Positions 11,731 through 23,956 of a stretch of 64,000 nucleotides of DNA are shown piece by piece. A program made the position numbers and the translations under genes. Under the pieces are notes generated by a model. It did not search any database. It had not been told where the DNA came from and was given only the letters and a program-made list of their open reading frames with translations. Source of the stretch: Cephalotus follicularis (Eukaryota; Streptophyta; Magnoliopsida; Oxalidales; Cephalotaceae). Location of the stretch: contig BDDD01001478.1 in NCBI GenBank assembly GCA_001972305.1, forward strand, positions 124,001-188,000, read 5' to 3'. Position 1 is the stretch's first letter, and every line of letters starts with the position of its first letter.

Positions 11731-13143
11731 TCAGGAGAGGGGCAAAGTTATTGTAAGCAGGGATGGGCGCCCCTCCCCTTGGTGTCTCGTCTTTCCTAGA
11801 GAACTTGTGCCTGAGGTCATCTTTATGGAGTTCAGACCTATCCTTCCTCTTCTCTTTCGTGAATGCTCCCCTGTCTCCACTTGATGGCCCGACCAGGATG
11901 TTTTTTGTTTCCTGGCCGCCATCCCCTCCTCAACATTGATATACCTCTCTGCTCTTCTCAGCAGGTCCGCCATATCCACCGCGGGCTTTTTCAGCAGAGA
12001 GAAAGTGAAGGGGGAGTTGTTTTTCAGCCCACTGTTCAGAGCCACTAGAGAGAAGGATGGCTCCAGGTCTTTCACTGTGAGAGACTCCTTGTTGAATCTG
12101 GTGAGGTAGTCTCTTAGTGACTCATCTTTCCCCTGCACCACGTTGATCAGATGGGTGAAGCTTCTCCTCTGCGTGGCGCTGTTGAGGAATTTGGTTACAA
12201 ACAGCTTTGCAAACTGATTGAAATTCTCCACTGAACCCTCTGCCATGGTAGAATACAATGACTGGGCAGCTCCAGTCAACGTTGCCAGGAATCCTCTGCA
12301 GAGTGTGGCATCCGATGCTTGGTGCACTAACATTGTTTGGATGTAAGTGCGCACATGTTGGATGGAAACCGTGGACCCATCATACTGCTAGAGACTCGGG
12401 AGCCGGAATCCACTAGGGATACGCTCCTTCATAATCTTGGATGTGAAGGGGTGGGCGCTAATGTTGTGCACCTTGGCCAGATATCCCCTTGGCTGCTCAG
12501 CTCCCCAGATCCTTTTCTCCATCTCTACAAGCTTCCTGTTCATTGCTTGCTCAACATCTTCAATGTTCCTAGCCCTGCTAGAAACCTGTGACTCCCCTTC
12601 CAGTGTGACGGTGTGGCCCATCCTACTCATGTGCACTGTACCAGTCCTGTGTGAGGCATTGGAACGCACACGCATCTCCTCGGCACCCCCATGGAGATCC
12701 ACTCCCATCGCTTGGTGCTCAGGGTACTCTGGTCAGGGATTGTTGTGATCCCTGGCAGTTGAGGACTCTGCCCTCTGAGATGTATTAATCTCAGTTCTCC
12801 TCCTCAGGGGTGTATCAACCCCTGACCGCCTTGGGGGGAACATGCCCCTTGGCGGGTTTCGTCTTTGCCCATGGGGGCGTTGGTTCACCTCGGCCCGCCT
12901 CTGTGGTCCGGAGTGTCCTCGGACCACTGGTAGGGCAGATCCGGGTTGATTTTTGTTGGCTAAGTTGGTAGTCAACAGGCTGGTGAGGCACTCCACTCCT
13001 TGGAGCAGCTGTGTGAATTGCTCACCTGTAATGGGAGCTCGCTCGGCAGTGGCAGCAACTTGGCAGGTTGAAGTTAGGTTGTTCCCAGTAGAAGCTTGGC
13101 TGCCACTGGCTATTGAGTGTTTGGTGTTCTTTCTCGGAGGCAT
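11731..13143 (-). pseudogene. gag of Tat element 1 (two nonsense codons)
   Basis: One 471-codon frame starts MPPRKNTKHSIASGSQ 45 bases after the 5' LTR and is interrupted only by a TGA (12735-12733) and a TAG (12390-12388). The C-terminal third carries the retrotransposon gag core (GFLATLTGAA, FVTKFLN, DYLTRFNKE). It aligns throughout with the gag of element 2 (37409-38776). Gag would form the particle. The frame being otherwise open suggests loss of function by point mutation. Confidence 0.9.
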
Positions 13144-13177
13144 GATTCTCGATAGCTTTTCGTTGCGTTTCCCACAG

Positions 13178-13186
13178 ACGGCGCCA
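13178..13186 (-). other. Primer binding site of Tat element 1
   Basis: On the minus strand TGGCGCCGT follows the 5' LTR after a two-base spacer. This is complementary to the 3' end of plant tRNA-Asp. Element 2 has the same site and spacer (37366-37374). Confidence 0.85.
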
Positions 13187-13188
13187 AC

Positions 13189-13685
13189 TGTTGATGCAAA
13201 AATCCTTCCTCAACAGTACCCCACGTGTAAGGGCTTGATTTGTTGAAGGAAACGCTGAGATATGCCCGAGAAGAAGGTTTGATTGTGATTGTATTCCCTG
13301 CACAGGGTAGCAAATAGCTAGTAGGTCCAGGAGGTTGAACTCTCGGGGACACTACGATGCTTAAGTTAGACAATGCACGGGGGATTCAAGGTTTTTTAGA
13401 ATGTGAAAACGGCTGGCCTACTTAATGTCGTTGATTCTAGTATTTATAGCCCTAGAATGTAACTGATTAGCATGGATTTCAGAGTTGGAGTGTATCCCCT
13501 AAGGAAATGTCTGAGGATCTCGGGGATTTTCCCTGATCTCCACCGGATTTGGTGCTTACAGGCTGTTATGCGCTATTGAGTGAGTGAATAACGGCAGACC
13601 ACGCGTCAATAGCCCTGGTGGACACCTGTCATCACGAGCTGAGGACACGTGGCCCTATTCTTTAAGTGAAATTTTTCCCACATCA
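13189..13685 (-). repeat. 5' LTR of Tat element 1
   Basis: Partner of 2637-3133. In minus-strand sense it begins TGATGTGGG and ends ATCAACA. TATAAATA on the minus strand (13448-13441) would start the gag-pol transcript. The following 13686-14234 is AT-rich with no gene that I can see. Confidence 0.95.
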
Positions 13686-14879
13686 AGATCCATTTAGTAC
13701 ACTGAGTGCCGTGCAATCCATTTAGTACGGTGACTGCCATGATCAATCTTCAACGATATTTTTCTTTATAATTTAGTGTAATACTTGTATTATTTAGTTC
13801 TCATTATTAAATTTGATTTATGATCTTTATATATTATGTATGTCAATTTTAAAATCAATCGAATAGTTATAGCTATTTTATCAATACATATTTTCAATCA
13901 TTATGTAATTTTCTCATCTACTGAAAAAAAAATTGTTTATTCAATATGATAATAAATTGACTTAAAAATTAGCATGCATGATCTACAAAAACAATAAACT
14001 GAATCAAAAAATAAGATATAAAAATATAAATCTTATGTTTTACTATAAATGAGAGTCTCACTCTCATTTGGAGAATGACTCTGGGAATCACCATAATACT
14101 CCCATTTACTAGTTAGTCATCAAAGTTTTTGAGAACACATTAACTTTGACTCTAAAAAACAAACGATGCTAACATAACATAACAGAGAAAATAAAAAAAA
14201 CTATTTTACCCCTTGTCCAAACGTTAAGATATTTACGTTTGGTACAAAGAATCGATTTATCAGGAAATGGAATGCAGAGACTGTAATAAAATTAAATGAA
14301 ATGGAATAAACATGAATGGAATGATGATTTCCATTATAATGTTTGGTTGTTGACATGTAATCATTATGAGGATTACCATTACATTGTTTGGTGTGACTAA
14401 TTTAATGTTGGAATGGAATGGAATAATATGGTTATTTTTCTTAAATACCCTTCTCCATAAACAAAAAATATAAAGTGACATTTATTTCAACATCTCATCC
14501 ACTACATAATTTTTGAAGTATTTCAAATTAATATATAATTATTTCTCTAAAGATATAGATGATATTGACATAAAAACATAATTACAAACATAAATAAGTA
14601 GATGTACTATATATAGGATATGACAAATTGCCATTACAATTTACAATATTTCCATGATTTATCTTGGACACAAAAAAAGATCCAAAATTAGTTAAGCTAA
14701 TATAAGCTTAACCAAACAAAATTAGTTAAGCTTAAACAAGCTTAACCAAAATGCCAATCACATTTTAACTACTTGGCATGCAAAATAAACCAATGGAAAT
14801 CAAAATAGTGATAAGTTGGTAGATATTATCATACCTACCAGTCATCCAAAAAAAAAGTTTGGATTAAGTTAGTACAACA

Positions 14880-15450
14880 ACATTAAATTAGAGCCTTAAC
14901 CCATTCTTCATTTTCAATGTCGGCATTAGCAAAGAATTGGATGGTTAAGTCACTATCACATCCAATGCGCATCGTTGCCTTATGTCTTTCTCCCATGCTT
15001 AACCCAAATAGCTTGCATAATTCTTCATTTATCTTGTTTTCATATCATTGATGGAAGCATCTTCAATGGCTCGAGAAAGTCTTTCACTAGAGTTACCAAT
15101 TTGTATGCCAAGATTAGTGGATGACCTATCAATAATCTCGCAGATTAAGTTCTCACTAGTGTCAAACCTTTTCCTTTTCTTTTTCTGTTTAGAATTGGTT
15201 GGTTCATTGGTATTTTCAGGAGTAGGGGTAAAAGGTTGAGGAGTGGATATATCAGTACCATCAACATTAAGGAACACATCATTCATGTCGACCTCATAAT
15301 CTTCATCTAGTTCTCCTCTATTTAATCCTTATTCAACATCAACAATTGTTTCATCATCTTTGCCCGTGGCACGGTCTTTTCCAAAAACAATGCATAATTC
15401 CTTAAAAAAAGGGAATTGTTTCCCTCTAAATTGAGCAGCACTCTTGTGAA
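14880..15450 (-). pseudogene. Harbinger ORF1 (Myb/SANT-like DNA-binding protein), broken
   Basis: The frame reads HKSAAQFRGKQFPFFKELC, FGKDRATGKD, then a TAA after IVDVE, a basic KQKKKRKRF segment, and SSERLSRAIEDASIND. A frameshift near 15030 leads to INEELCKLFGLS and EEWVKAL at the C-terminus. This order is typical of the SANT-domain partner that PIF/Harbinger transposases need for end binding. The stop and frameshift make it inactive. It lies downstream of the transposase on the same strand. Confidence 0.75.
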
Positions 15451-15784
15451 TCTACCAATAATAAATAAATAATATTATTATTATTACTATTCGATGTAAT
15501 GCAAAGACAATTAAATATTTCATAAACCAATAATGTGAATTGTGAAGTAGCAAACAGTCACAAAGGTGATGTGAATTTCACAATTAGGGCCCCTAATGTT
15601 CCATGAACTAATTATAAAGGTATCAGGTTGATTAGTTGTATGGAAAATAATTTATCTGGGTTGAAGAGTATGGTCTTCTCTGTTTACTTGGAACTATTTA
15701 GGAAGGTATAAATGAGAAATGAGAGATGGTAACTAGTATAGATGTATCATATATGAATAAAGAGAATCATTATCAAAGTGCAAT

Positions 15785-16474
15785 ATGGTAAGTAAGGCAT
15801 CTTTGCCCGTTCTTGTCCCCAGCAGGCACTCTTACCTTGATATATGTTCCATCCAAAGCTCCAAGACAATTCTAAAAGTTTACAAAATTAAAGGAGATCA
15901 AATCCTGATTTTTACAGAGTTGTTAACAACTAAAGAAGGAAATATAATTTTGTATACCTTAAACCATTTCCATCTTCCATCCGTTGAGCTTTCAAGAACG
16001 GGCTCTGACTTTTTTAATAACTGTCCTTGTGAACGAATTAGCGCATTCAAAACATTTTTGAAATGCCTGCTAATAGTTTCCTCTGACCGCCTAAATCTAA
16101 ATTTCACAACTCGATTTTTGACATGATGAGTAAGAATATGCAAGCACATAGCCACTTGTTCGTCAACCAACATGTTTTGTGTACATTTTAGGCCTCCTAC
16201 GTGGGTTAGCATTTGACAAAGTTTGGTAAATGCCTGTCTATTCATCCTTAGTTGATAGACACATGTAACATCACTTGAATATACAAGCTGATACATTATT
16301 TCTCTGTTTGAGTAAATGTCCATGATATATGCTATTCATAAACTTCTTTTGATAGTAGAAATTAATTGAGGTATACAGTAGGTCAGACCACCATTTCACA
16401 GCATATATAATATCATTCCAAAATAACAATATTGCTGCGTATTTCCTTTGCCTTATCAACTTTCTTGCTTGCAA
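15785..16474 (-). pseudogene. Harbinger-type DDE transposase, truncated
   Basis: The N-terminal helical domain reads RMNRQAFTKLCQML, RRSEETISRHFKNVLNAL and GRWKWFK. A GT-AG intron (about 15957-15873) then joins it to NCLGALDGTYIKVRVPAGDKN, which holds the first catalytic aspartate (ALDGTYI). The remaining DDE core with the second D and the E is not found downstream, so about half the protein is missing. From memory this is the ALP1/Harbinger family. Confidence 0.8.
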
Positions 16475-17342
16475 ACTTAAAAGAGCCGAAACTGCATAAA
16501 TATAAAAGTGGTTGTACTTTTAACAAATAATAATAATAGTGTAGTTAATAAACATTTTAAAAAAAAGATTTTTGGTTCTTGCACTATGATTGTTTAATAT
16601 TCACCGAATATTTACGTTTTTTGTAATATCCGGAATTTTTGTAAATAAAATATATATGTATAAATGTACAGTATTTTAAGGAACGATATTTCAGGGCCAA
16701 AATGTATTGTTTTTGGACTGGAATTGAATTAATTAATAAATGACTTTTGGGCCTTGAAAGGAATTTTATAGCCTTGGGCAAAAATGGTTTCAAGAGGGAA
16801 ATAAGACCTTGGGCCTAATTCCTTGGGGAAGAAAAGGAGAATGTTGGGCCGACTCCACTAATGCCCAATTCACATTATTATGTAATAATGACATCCAAGT
16901 GTCTGGGGAATTCTAGAGAATTCCATTTACTGGCTTTAAAAAGGTGAGAAGGGAGTGTGGGGACAATTTCGGTGATTTTGAGGGAAGGAGACAAAGATAT
17001 GTCCTTGTCCAGAATATTCTTGTCTCCCTCCTCTTGTCTTTAAATCTCCCACTCTCAATCTCAAGGGAGCCATGAAAGAAGAAGCAATGAAGGCAAATGA
17101 GCAATAGAAGAATTTGTGCTGAACAAAGGAAAGAGCAATTCAAGGATCAACTTTGAGGTAGGATCTCTTACCAGCATTCTTTAGTGATTTTATGAATAAA
17201 TTGTGTTATTGTTAGTATGGAATGGATGTATTAGAAATACAAGGATACTGTATATATCACCTCCCAGGATCAATGAATACTAAAGTGAGTGACTGTATAC
17301 TGTGCCTTAGAGTAAAATGAGATTGTTAGTGCCCTACAGTAC

Positions 17343-18200
17343 CCCAAACTCTCCTACTCAGGCGCTTCGTGCGTGTGTCCCATGCACGCTATGGCATTGT
17401 TGAGCTCCCCTGTTATGCGTCCAAGCATGACCAAACATGGCGTAACACCAGAGCTCTCCATGGCAAGCGTTCTGGGCATGCCACCTTGAAAGCCCGAGCT
17501 TCCCTGTTACGCGTCCAGGCATGAAGACGTCAAGTACTGAGCATGCAACGCCTGGGTGACGAGCTCTCCAAGCATGTGCCGAGGTGCCAACTACAGCTGC
17601 CATGCCATGGGTGCAAGCATACATAGCCAGTGCTGAGCTCCCCACTGTCCATTTCATGCATCCTGTGCATGCCAAGGCGCCAGGGACACGAGGTGCTGAG
17701 CTCCCCACTTCCACCGCAGGCGTTCGAGGAGCCAAAGTACCGAGGACGCCAACGCCCGAGCTCTCCACTGTCCACATGCATGCCTGCATGCATCCTATCC
17801 CCTGCATGCACCAAGGACACCATGCGCCGAGGATACCATTGTCCACTGCATGCGTCATGTCCACCATAAGTGCTGAGGACGCACCAATGCCATGTGCCGA
17901 GGACACATGCCGGGGAAGTACCAGTGCCATGCGCCATGCATCCAAACACCCGAGGTGCCAAACGCCAAAGTCCTTCTCTGCCATGCACGTGCCGAGGATG
18001 CGCGCCATGCACTGTTATGCATCGAGCTCTTCACTGCCAAGCACACTAAGCACACTGTGCGTTACCATGCATACATGTCGAGCTCTCCTCTGCCAGGAGC
18101 ATACGTCCAGTGCATGTAAGTGTAGTGCAGAACCATGCCCTGCATGCGTCCATGCATGCCTTATGACGCGTTTGAGCGCCAGAGTGCATAATGAGAGGCA
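17343..18200. repeat. GC-rich irregular repeat block inside the solo LTR
   Basis: This block is far richer in G+C than its surroundings and repeats motifs such as GAGCTCTCC, GCATGC, GCCGAGG and CCATGC at irregular spacing of about 60 bases. Long frames are open on both strands, but their translations are Cys/His/Met-rich and unlike any protein, as expected from repeat composition. Confidence 0.6.
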
Positions 18201-18404
18201 CCCGTGGATGGTTACAGTAAAAAGAGGGATTATATTAGTGAAATGAATGATAAGTGCAGTGAAATGGATGATAAGTGCAGTGAAAGTGATGATGAGTGCA
18301 GTGTAATATAGTGTGATGAAAGATAGGATAGTAAAGGCATACCACATGGAAATGTAGTGAAATGTTAATGTAGTGTAGTGTCAATGTACTGTACGGAAAT
18401 GACT

Positions 18405-18532
18405 GGATCACCGACCGAGATGAGCCCTACGGGGATCACCGACCGAGCTGAGCCAATGGATCACCGACCAAGTTGAGCCCTACGGGGATCACCGACTGAG
18501 CTGAGCCACCGGATCACCGACCGAGTTGAGCC
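18405..18532. repeat. Five-copy tandem repeat GGATCACCGACCGAG
   Basis: Copies of GGATCACCGACCGAGYTGAG start at 18405, 18433, 18458, 18486 and 18511. The spacing alternates 28, 25, 28, 25 bases, giving a 53-base higher-order unit. It lies in the 3' half of the solo LTR. Confidence 0.8.
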
Positions 18533-20180
18533 ACGCTAACTGAATGACTGTTACTGTATAATGTAATAGTGAATGTTTATATTCTTCTCCTCTGCCTATA
18601 ACGCCTAAAGCGCATATATTGTTCTTCCTAAAGCCGAGGACTTGAGGAACTGGTCTGCCTAAATTGTAATGTTTATTCCTCTCCGCTTCTCTGCCTTCAA
18701 CGTCTGGAGTGCTTTACCGCTCCACCTTAAGTAGGGAATGCCTTGGAAGGATTTATAATGACTGTTATGGACTGCTATTAATTGCTAATAATTACGTAAT
18801 GATTATTAATAACCGTTATGGAATGAATAACTGTACTGAATGTATTGCACTGTTCTTACTGCATCTCTCATAGCATACATATTTATACATGTTGCATTGC
18901 ACTCCACATATGCATGGGTAGGGGTTCTTACACAACCAGTGGTTGTTGACCCATTGCATTGTAATGTAATGGGTCAAGTACAAGTGGAGCCTCGTAGCAA
19001 GCAGAAGATTGAACCGAGGTAAGTCTCCTCCTTCCAGTTGCGATTAGACGACCCAGAAGTGTTACTGATTTGATGGTGCTATGACCTGCTGGTTTGTGGC
19101 AGAGCTTTTATATTAAATAATATTGTATGAACTATGTTTTATCCACGAAGTTTATTGTTTAATAAATTTCTGCATGTATGATTATATTGATTAAATGTTT
19201 TTAAATTTCCACAATTTATTGAATGATACTATTGGTAGCGCGTCAAACCTTGGGGGTAGACCCTTGGGGTTTGGGACGTTACATTTTTTAGATAAAATAA
19301 ACAAAAACTATATACACGGTAAAAGAAAAAAACAAAGAAAACAAAAAAAGTTTAACCATGCAAGATTGTTCCAATATCAATATTCATAAACTTTCATCAA
19401 TCACATATATTTATCAAATAAAAATCGTACCAATATTCCATGAAAATAGAATAAATAGAGAGAGACAGGGAGAGTTCCAAATAAATCAAACAAGAGTGGG
19501 TTTTGAGGAGTTTCAATCTCCTGAAACAAATAGAGTAAGCAATTGAAGATGACACTTACCGACAAGTGCAGAAGACTTTGAGTTGTGTAAATGAAGGAGA
19601 GTTGAATGAGTGACGCACTAAATGTGCGAGTGATTAATTAAAGAAAAGAGTTTTGATACTTAGATTACAAATGGATAAGGACGGTTTTGATAATAACAAA
19701 AGTTATTGAAGATTATTTTGTACAAAGAAATTAGACCACATTCCACCTGAATCTATCATTTAAAATTTCGAGATGGAATGCGCTTATATTTAGAATAAAT
19801 AGTAACTCACCCTTTTATCTTGACAAGACCAAACAAAAGACCAAACAAAAGCAACGGAATAAACATTGAAAAAGCTCAATTCCATTCCGTAGAATTACCT
19901 ACACCAAACGGCACCGGTTTCCCTTGTCTTTCGTAACAAAACCTAATTTCCTTTGTCTTTCGCAACCCATTTGAACTTCCGTAACCCAAGCACTCTAGAT
20001 TCAGCGATTGAAGGTTTGTGAGTGTTCATTGCAAGGCTTTTGGTGTTCTGTGACAACGATTTTGAAGGAGAGTATTATTGTGTTTTTTATTATTCGATTG
20101 ACAACGAACCCTAATTAAATTGGGTCAAATCGCTTGCTATGATAACGCTGACAATTTTGCTGGTTTTATAGGTTGAAACA

Positions 20181-23100
20181 ATGCTTCATACTCTGTTCAT
20201 ACACTTTGGAAATGAGGAAGCACCACGAATGATTGTCGATGTCAATGCTGATGAGTACTCGTATACCATTCTCCTAGTAGAGATTTGTAAGATGAGGGGC
20301 AGTAACGATGGAAGGATAGCAGTACACTCTATCGATGGCTATTTAATTTGGGATGATAGTTCTTTAATGGAATTATTTCAGAGAAATTCTACAACGGAGG
20401 ATATAAGGTTATTTGTTGCTGCAAACCCTGATTTGCAAGTGAAACATGTAATCTCTCCACAGTGGGATGTGGAAATTCCTGGTGGGGATCCTCTAAGAAA
20501 CTTACATGATGCTTGTAGTAATGTGATGGGCCATGATGCTACGAGTGTGGGACACAATTCAGGGAGTGTAGATGTGAATGATGGTATAGGCCCTATAGAT
20601 CATAGGGTATGGCCAGATGATAATGATGATAGTGACTGGGATGAAAGTGGGGAGGAACCCAGTGTTGGTTTTGTTGGGAATGCTAGTGATAGTTATGCTA
20701 GTCATAATGATGATAGTGATTTTAGTGATGATAGTAGTGGTAGTGAGAATGACAATCATTCTCAGGACAGTGATGGTCCTTATGTTGCAGAGTCCGATGA
20801 CTCATTTGATCCATACAGTAGTGATGAAGACAGTGATGATAATGCAAGGGTTAAGACTAAGAGATTTGATTACAGGTATAAGGGAAAGGTCTCTATGTTT
20901 AAACAAAGAGAAGATGGGACAATAGAGTTTGAAGAGGGGCAACTGTTTGCAAATGTGGAAAGACGTTAGGGATAAGCTAGCACAGTGTGGGGTTCAAGGT
21001 GGCTATAGCTTCAAAAAGAAACCAAATGAACCACATAGGATCTCAGCAAAGTGCTTGGGTCAAAATTGTAAGTGGTACATTCATGCATCAGTTTTAAGTG
21101 ATGGAACCAGCTTCATGGTGAAAACTATAAAAAATTCTCCGCACACATGTCCAAGGGAAACACATTCAAGGTGTGCAAACTCATCCTGGATTGCTAAGTG
21201 CTAGACGAGCAACTTACTGTTGATCCATGAATGAGTTATGAGCTAATGGCAGAGATACTAGCCAAGGCGTACAATGTTACTGCTCACCCAAAGCAGATGT
21301 ATAGGGCAAAAACAAAAGCAAGGGAGAAGAATGAAGGGGCTTTTGCTGAAGCTTACTCTAAACTGTACAAATATGCTAATATAGTGAAGGATACAAATCT
21401 TGGTTCCACTGTGAAGTTTGAATTCCAAAGTGTGCCAGAGGAATATGATGGTCCATCAATATTCCGAAGGATTTTCATTTGATATGGGGCAAGTAAAAGA
21501 GGTTTTGCCCAAGGATGTAGGCTTTTCCTTGGCTTAAATGGTTGTCATCTTAAATCTCCATTTGGTGGGATTCTTCTATGTGCCACTGCTATGGATGGGA
21601 ACCAGGGTTTGTTCCCTGTGGCTTTTGCTGTAGTGGAAGTGGAGTGTAGAGACAGTTGGGAATGCTGCTTGAGGTGCTTGTATGAATGCATTGGTGATGG
21701 AAGTGAAAGGCATCCTCTTATCATTATGTCTGACCAAACTAAGGTATCACACTTAATTTTCATTTTTTATGCTGTTAATTGTGCCTAGAGATCCTGCTAA
21801 TTGTTATTAATTGTGTTAATTGCATATAGTTCTATATTAATTCTATTAATTGCATATAGAAGTTGCCAATAGCATCCTAAATCTGTTAAATGCATATCAC
21901 ATGTAGGGATTGTTAGAGGTAGTAGCAGATATTTTTCCTTGGTCAATGCACAGATATTGTGACAGGCATATATATGCAAATTGGACAAAGGATCACGCAG
22001 GAGTATAACTTGGGATTCATTTCTGGAGAGCTGCAAGAGCTTATGACAAATTGACTTGGAAGGATGCCAAGGATTCAGTTAAAAGACTTAGTAAACCAGG
22101 ATGGCAAGCATTGATGAAGTTGCAGTTGCATTTGTGGGCTAGACATGCATATGATGTACCTAGTAAGAGTGATCATAACACCAATAACATGTCTGAGTCA
22201 TGGAATTACTGGATTGGCAAGTTTAGGAATAAGAACATTGTGAAATTGCTTGAAGGCATTAGGATGAAGTTGATGAGTATGATGCATAAGAGGATTGTGA
22301 AAGCCTGTCAACTTAGGGAGAGTGGAAACGGCAAAGTTACACCCACTGCTAGGATGAAATTAGACAAAGCCATTAAGGACTCAACATTCTGTAATTTGTT
22401 ACCTGCTAGTGCTAATGAGTTTCAGGTTGTAGAGCATGGTAAGATGTTTGCGGTTAATTTGAGGAAGAGAAGTTGTAGTTGTAGGGAGTGGGACTTGACA
22501 AGAATTCTGTGTAGGCATGTGGTTCCAACAATCAACTACATAAAGGAGGACATTGAAAATTATTGTTCAGATTACTTCAGCATCAACAAGTATATTGCAA
22601 CTTACAGTGACATTATTCACCCAATAGCTGAGACAAATTTGACACCTGACTCAGTAAGGGAAAGAATCTTGCCTCCTCCATTGAGAAGACTGCAAGGCAG
22701 ACCTATAATGGGGAAGAGAAGAGAGCATGGTGAGCCCAGTGCAAGGAAAAGATCCTACACACTCAAGTGTTCTAACTGCCAAGGGGTTGGGCACAACATA
22801 AGGGGTTGTCAGAGGGGTCCCATTGCAAAAAAGGTTTGAATTAGTTATTTTTTTTTTTTAAAATTGAATTCAAAACTGAATGCAATGAATACTAAATACA
22901 CATATTAACTTACCTTCTCCTTTCTATATTTTGCAGAAAAAATTGCCTCCTGTAAGACCTCGCAAGGTTATACCTGAATCTGATAATGCAGGCAGAGGAA
23001 TAGGGCAAGCTGCAGGCAGAGGAAAAGGGTAGGCAACAGCAAAGGAAAGAGGCAAAGGAACTGTTAACACAGTCAAGTGGTATGGTGGATACCTGACACC

Positions 23101-23300
23101 AGGCCAACCTACGAGCCAAGGAAGAGGGAGAGGACAAGTACCAGCCACTACTGGAAGAGGGAGAGGGAGAGGACAACCTGTCATCCAAGGAAGAGGAAGA
23201 GGCACAAATGAGAATCCTCAACCCACAACTGAAGCCAGTACTGGGACTGTTAACACAGTCAGGTGGTGTGGTGGATACCTGACACCAGGCTAACTTGCCA
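20181..23300 (+). pseudogene. mudrA-like MULE transposase, inactivated
   Basis: Start ATG 20181 (MLHTLFIHFGNEEAPR). In order: N-terminal domain, an Asp/Ser-rich acidic stretch (about 20620-20850), the MuDR DNA-binding domain (GGYSFKKKPNEPHRISAKC), the MULE DDE domain (ATAMDGNQGLFPVAFAVVE, then SDQTK), an intron at about 21741-21905, HRYCDRHIYANW, the SWIM zinc finger CSCREWDLTRILCRHVV, and a CCHC knuckle CSNCQGVGHNIRGC. A further intron leads to a Gly-Arg-rich tail. Damage: a frameshift near 20960, stops near 21185, 21480, 22005 and 23030, and the first catalytic aspartate of the DDE core (usually LDGCHL) reads LNGCHL. It would have cut and moved MULE ends. Confidence 0.85.
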
Positions 23301-23956
23301 GACAGGGACAAAGCAGTACCATGATACAACCAAGCCAACATGACAACCAAAGCAAGAGCACTTTCACCATACCACCAGGCCACCTTGGAACCCAACAGAG
23401 CAATTGTGGAGGTAGGATCACCCCCCCAACAGTGATTCCCTAGATAGGTTTTTTTAGAGATGCTTGCCAAAGTTTATTGGAAACTAAAAGGTATTCCTGT
23501 TGGGTTTTATTTTGTGTTTCTTTTCGTTCAGTTCAATATATTGGCAAGTTGTCTGGTTGTAGTGGTGCTTTTAAGAATTTGTGACTCGTTTTTTAATAGC
23601 TGTTAGCGTATGATAATTTTGGATGATGCCATCATGGCCTTTTATTGGTTAATGGATGATGATGTTCTCATATTCAAGTTGTTTTTTTAGCATTTGTTTC
23701 ATCTTTAGTTCAATTATATATGTCTACAATTCTAAAGTATCAATCTGTAACAAGACAATTGATATCAAATACAAGTGAAAACTGGAATGCCAAGTTAATC
23801 ATTTAAAGGCAACTCTGCATTACAGTAGTTCATAACATACAAACCAAAAAGACATGTTCCCCAATGTAGTTCATAATGTCACCTTTACAGTAGTTCATAA
23901 TGTCATCCTTACAATTTGACTATTAATTTCCATAACATCGTGACCTAATTAGCTCT

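Larger units (their letters stand above)
2637..13685 (-). mobile_element. Ty3/gypsy LTR retrotransposon, Tat lineage (element 1), dead
   Basis: An 11.05-kb element with two 497-base LTRs (2637-3133 and 13189-13685), TG...CA ends and a perfect target duplication AGATC (2632-2636 and 13686-13690). The gag-pol strand is minus. Order in that direction: 5' LTR, tRNA-Asp-type primer site, gag, protease, reverse transcriptase, RNase H, a second RNase H, integrase, then a 4.5-kb tail carrying an antisense gene, polypurine tract and 3' LTR. The two RNase H domains place it in the Tat group. The reading frames hold several stops and frameshifts, and the LTRs differ at several per cent of sites by eye, so it is an old copy. 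Confidence 0.95.
16622..19283. mobile_element. Probable solo LTR (2,662 bp), Del/Tekay-like
   Basis: The insert starts TGTAATATCCGGAATTTTTG and ends TTTGGGACGTTACA, so the termini are short inverted repeats with TG...CA. It is flanked by TTTTT on both sides (16617-16621 and 19284-19288), a 5-base target duplication, though a homopolymer is weak proof. There is no primer site, gag or pol inside. Long LTRs with TGTAA...TTACA ends are, from memory, usual for Del/Tekay chromoviruses. A solo LTR left by LTR-LTR recombination is the simplest reading. It sits inside the Harbinger element. Confidence 0.65.
14235..19910 (-). mobile_element. PIF/Harbinger DNA transposon, interrupted and degraded
   Basis: Both standard Harbinger genes are recognisable on the minus strand: a DDE transposase (16474-15785) and a Myb/SANT-like ORF1 (15450-14880). 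Approximate inverted ends are CGTTTGGT at 14235 and ACCAAACG ending at 19910, each followed inward by GGAATGGAAT-like sequence. TTA, the usual Harbinger target, precedes the left end, but the right side reads GCA, so the exact boundary is unsure. Removing the 2.66-kb insertion at 16622-19283 leaves about 3 kb, a normal size. Confidence 0.75.

Noticed and set aside
14260-14481. 73-aa minus-strand frame near the Harbinger end
   Set aside because: Low-complexity AT-rich terminal region of the transposon with no homology.
17358-18246. Long open frames (160-220 aa) on both strands
   Set aside because: They lie in a GC-rich repeat block inside the putative solo LTR. Translations are Cys/His/Met-rich with no domain, and frames are open on both strands at once.
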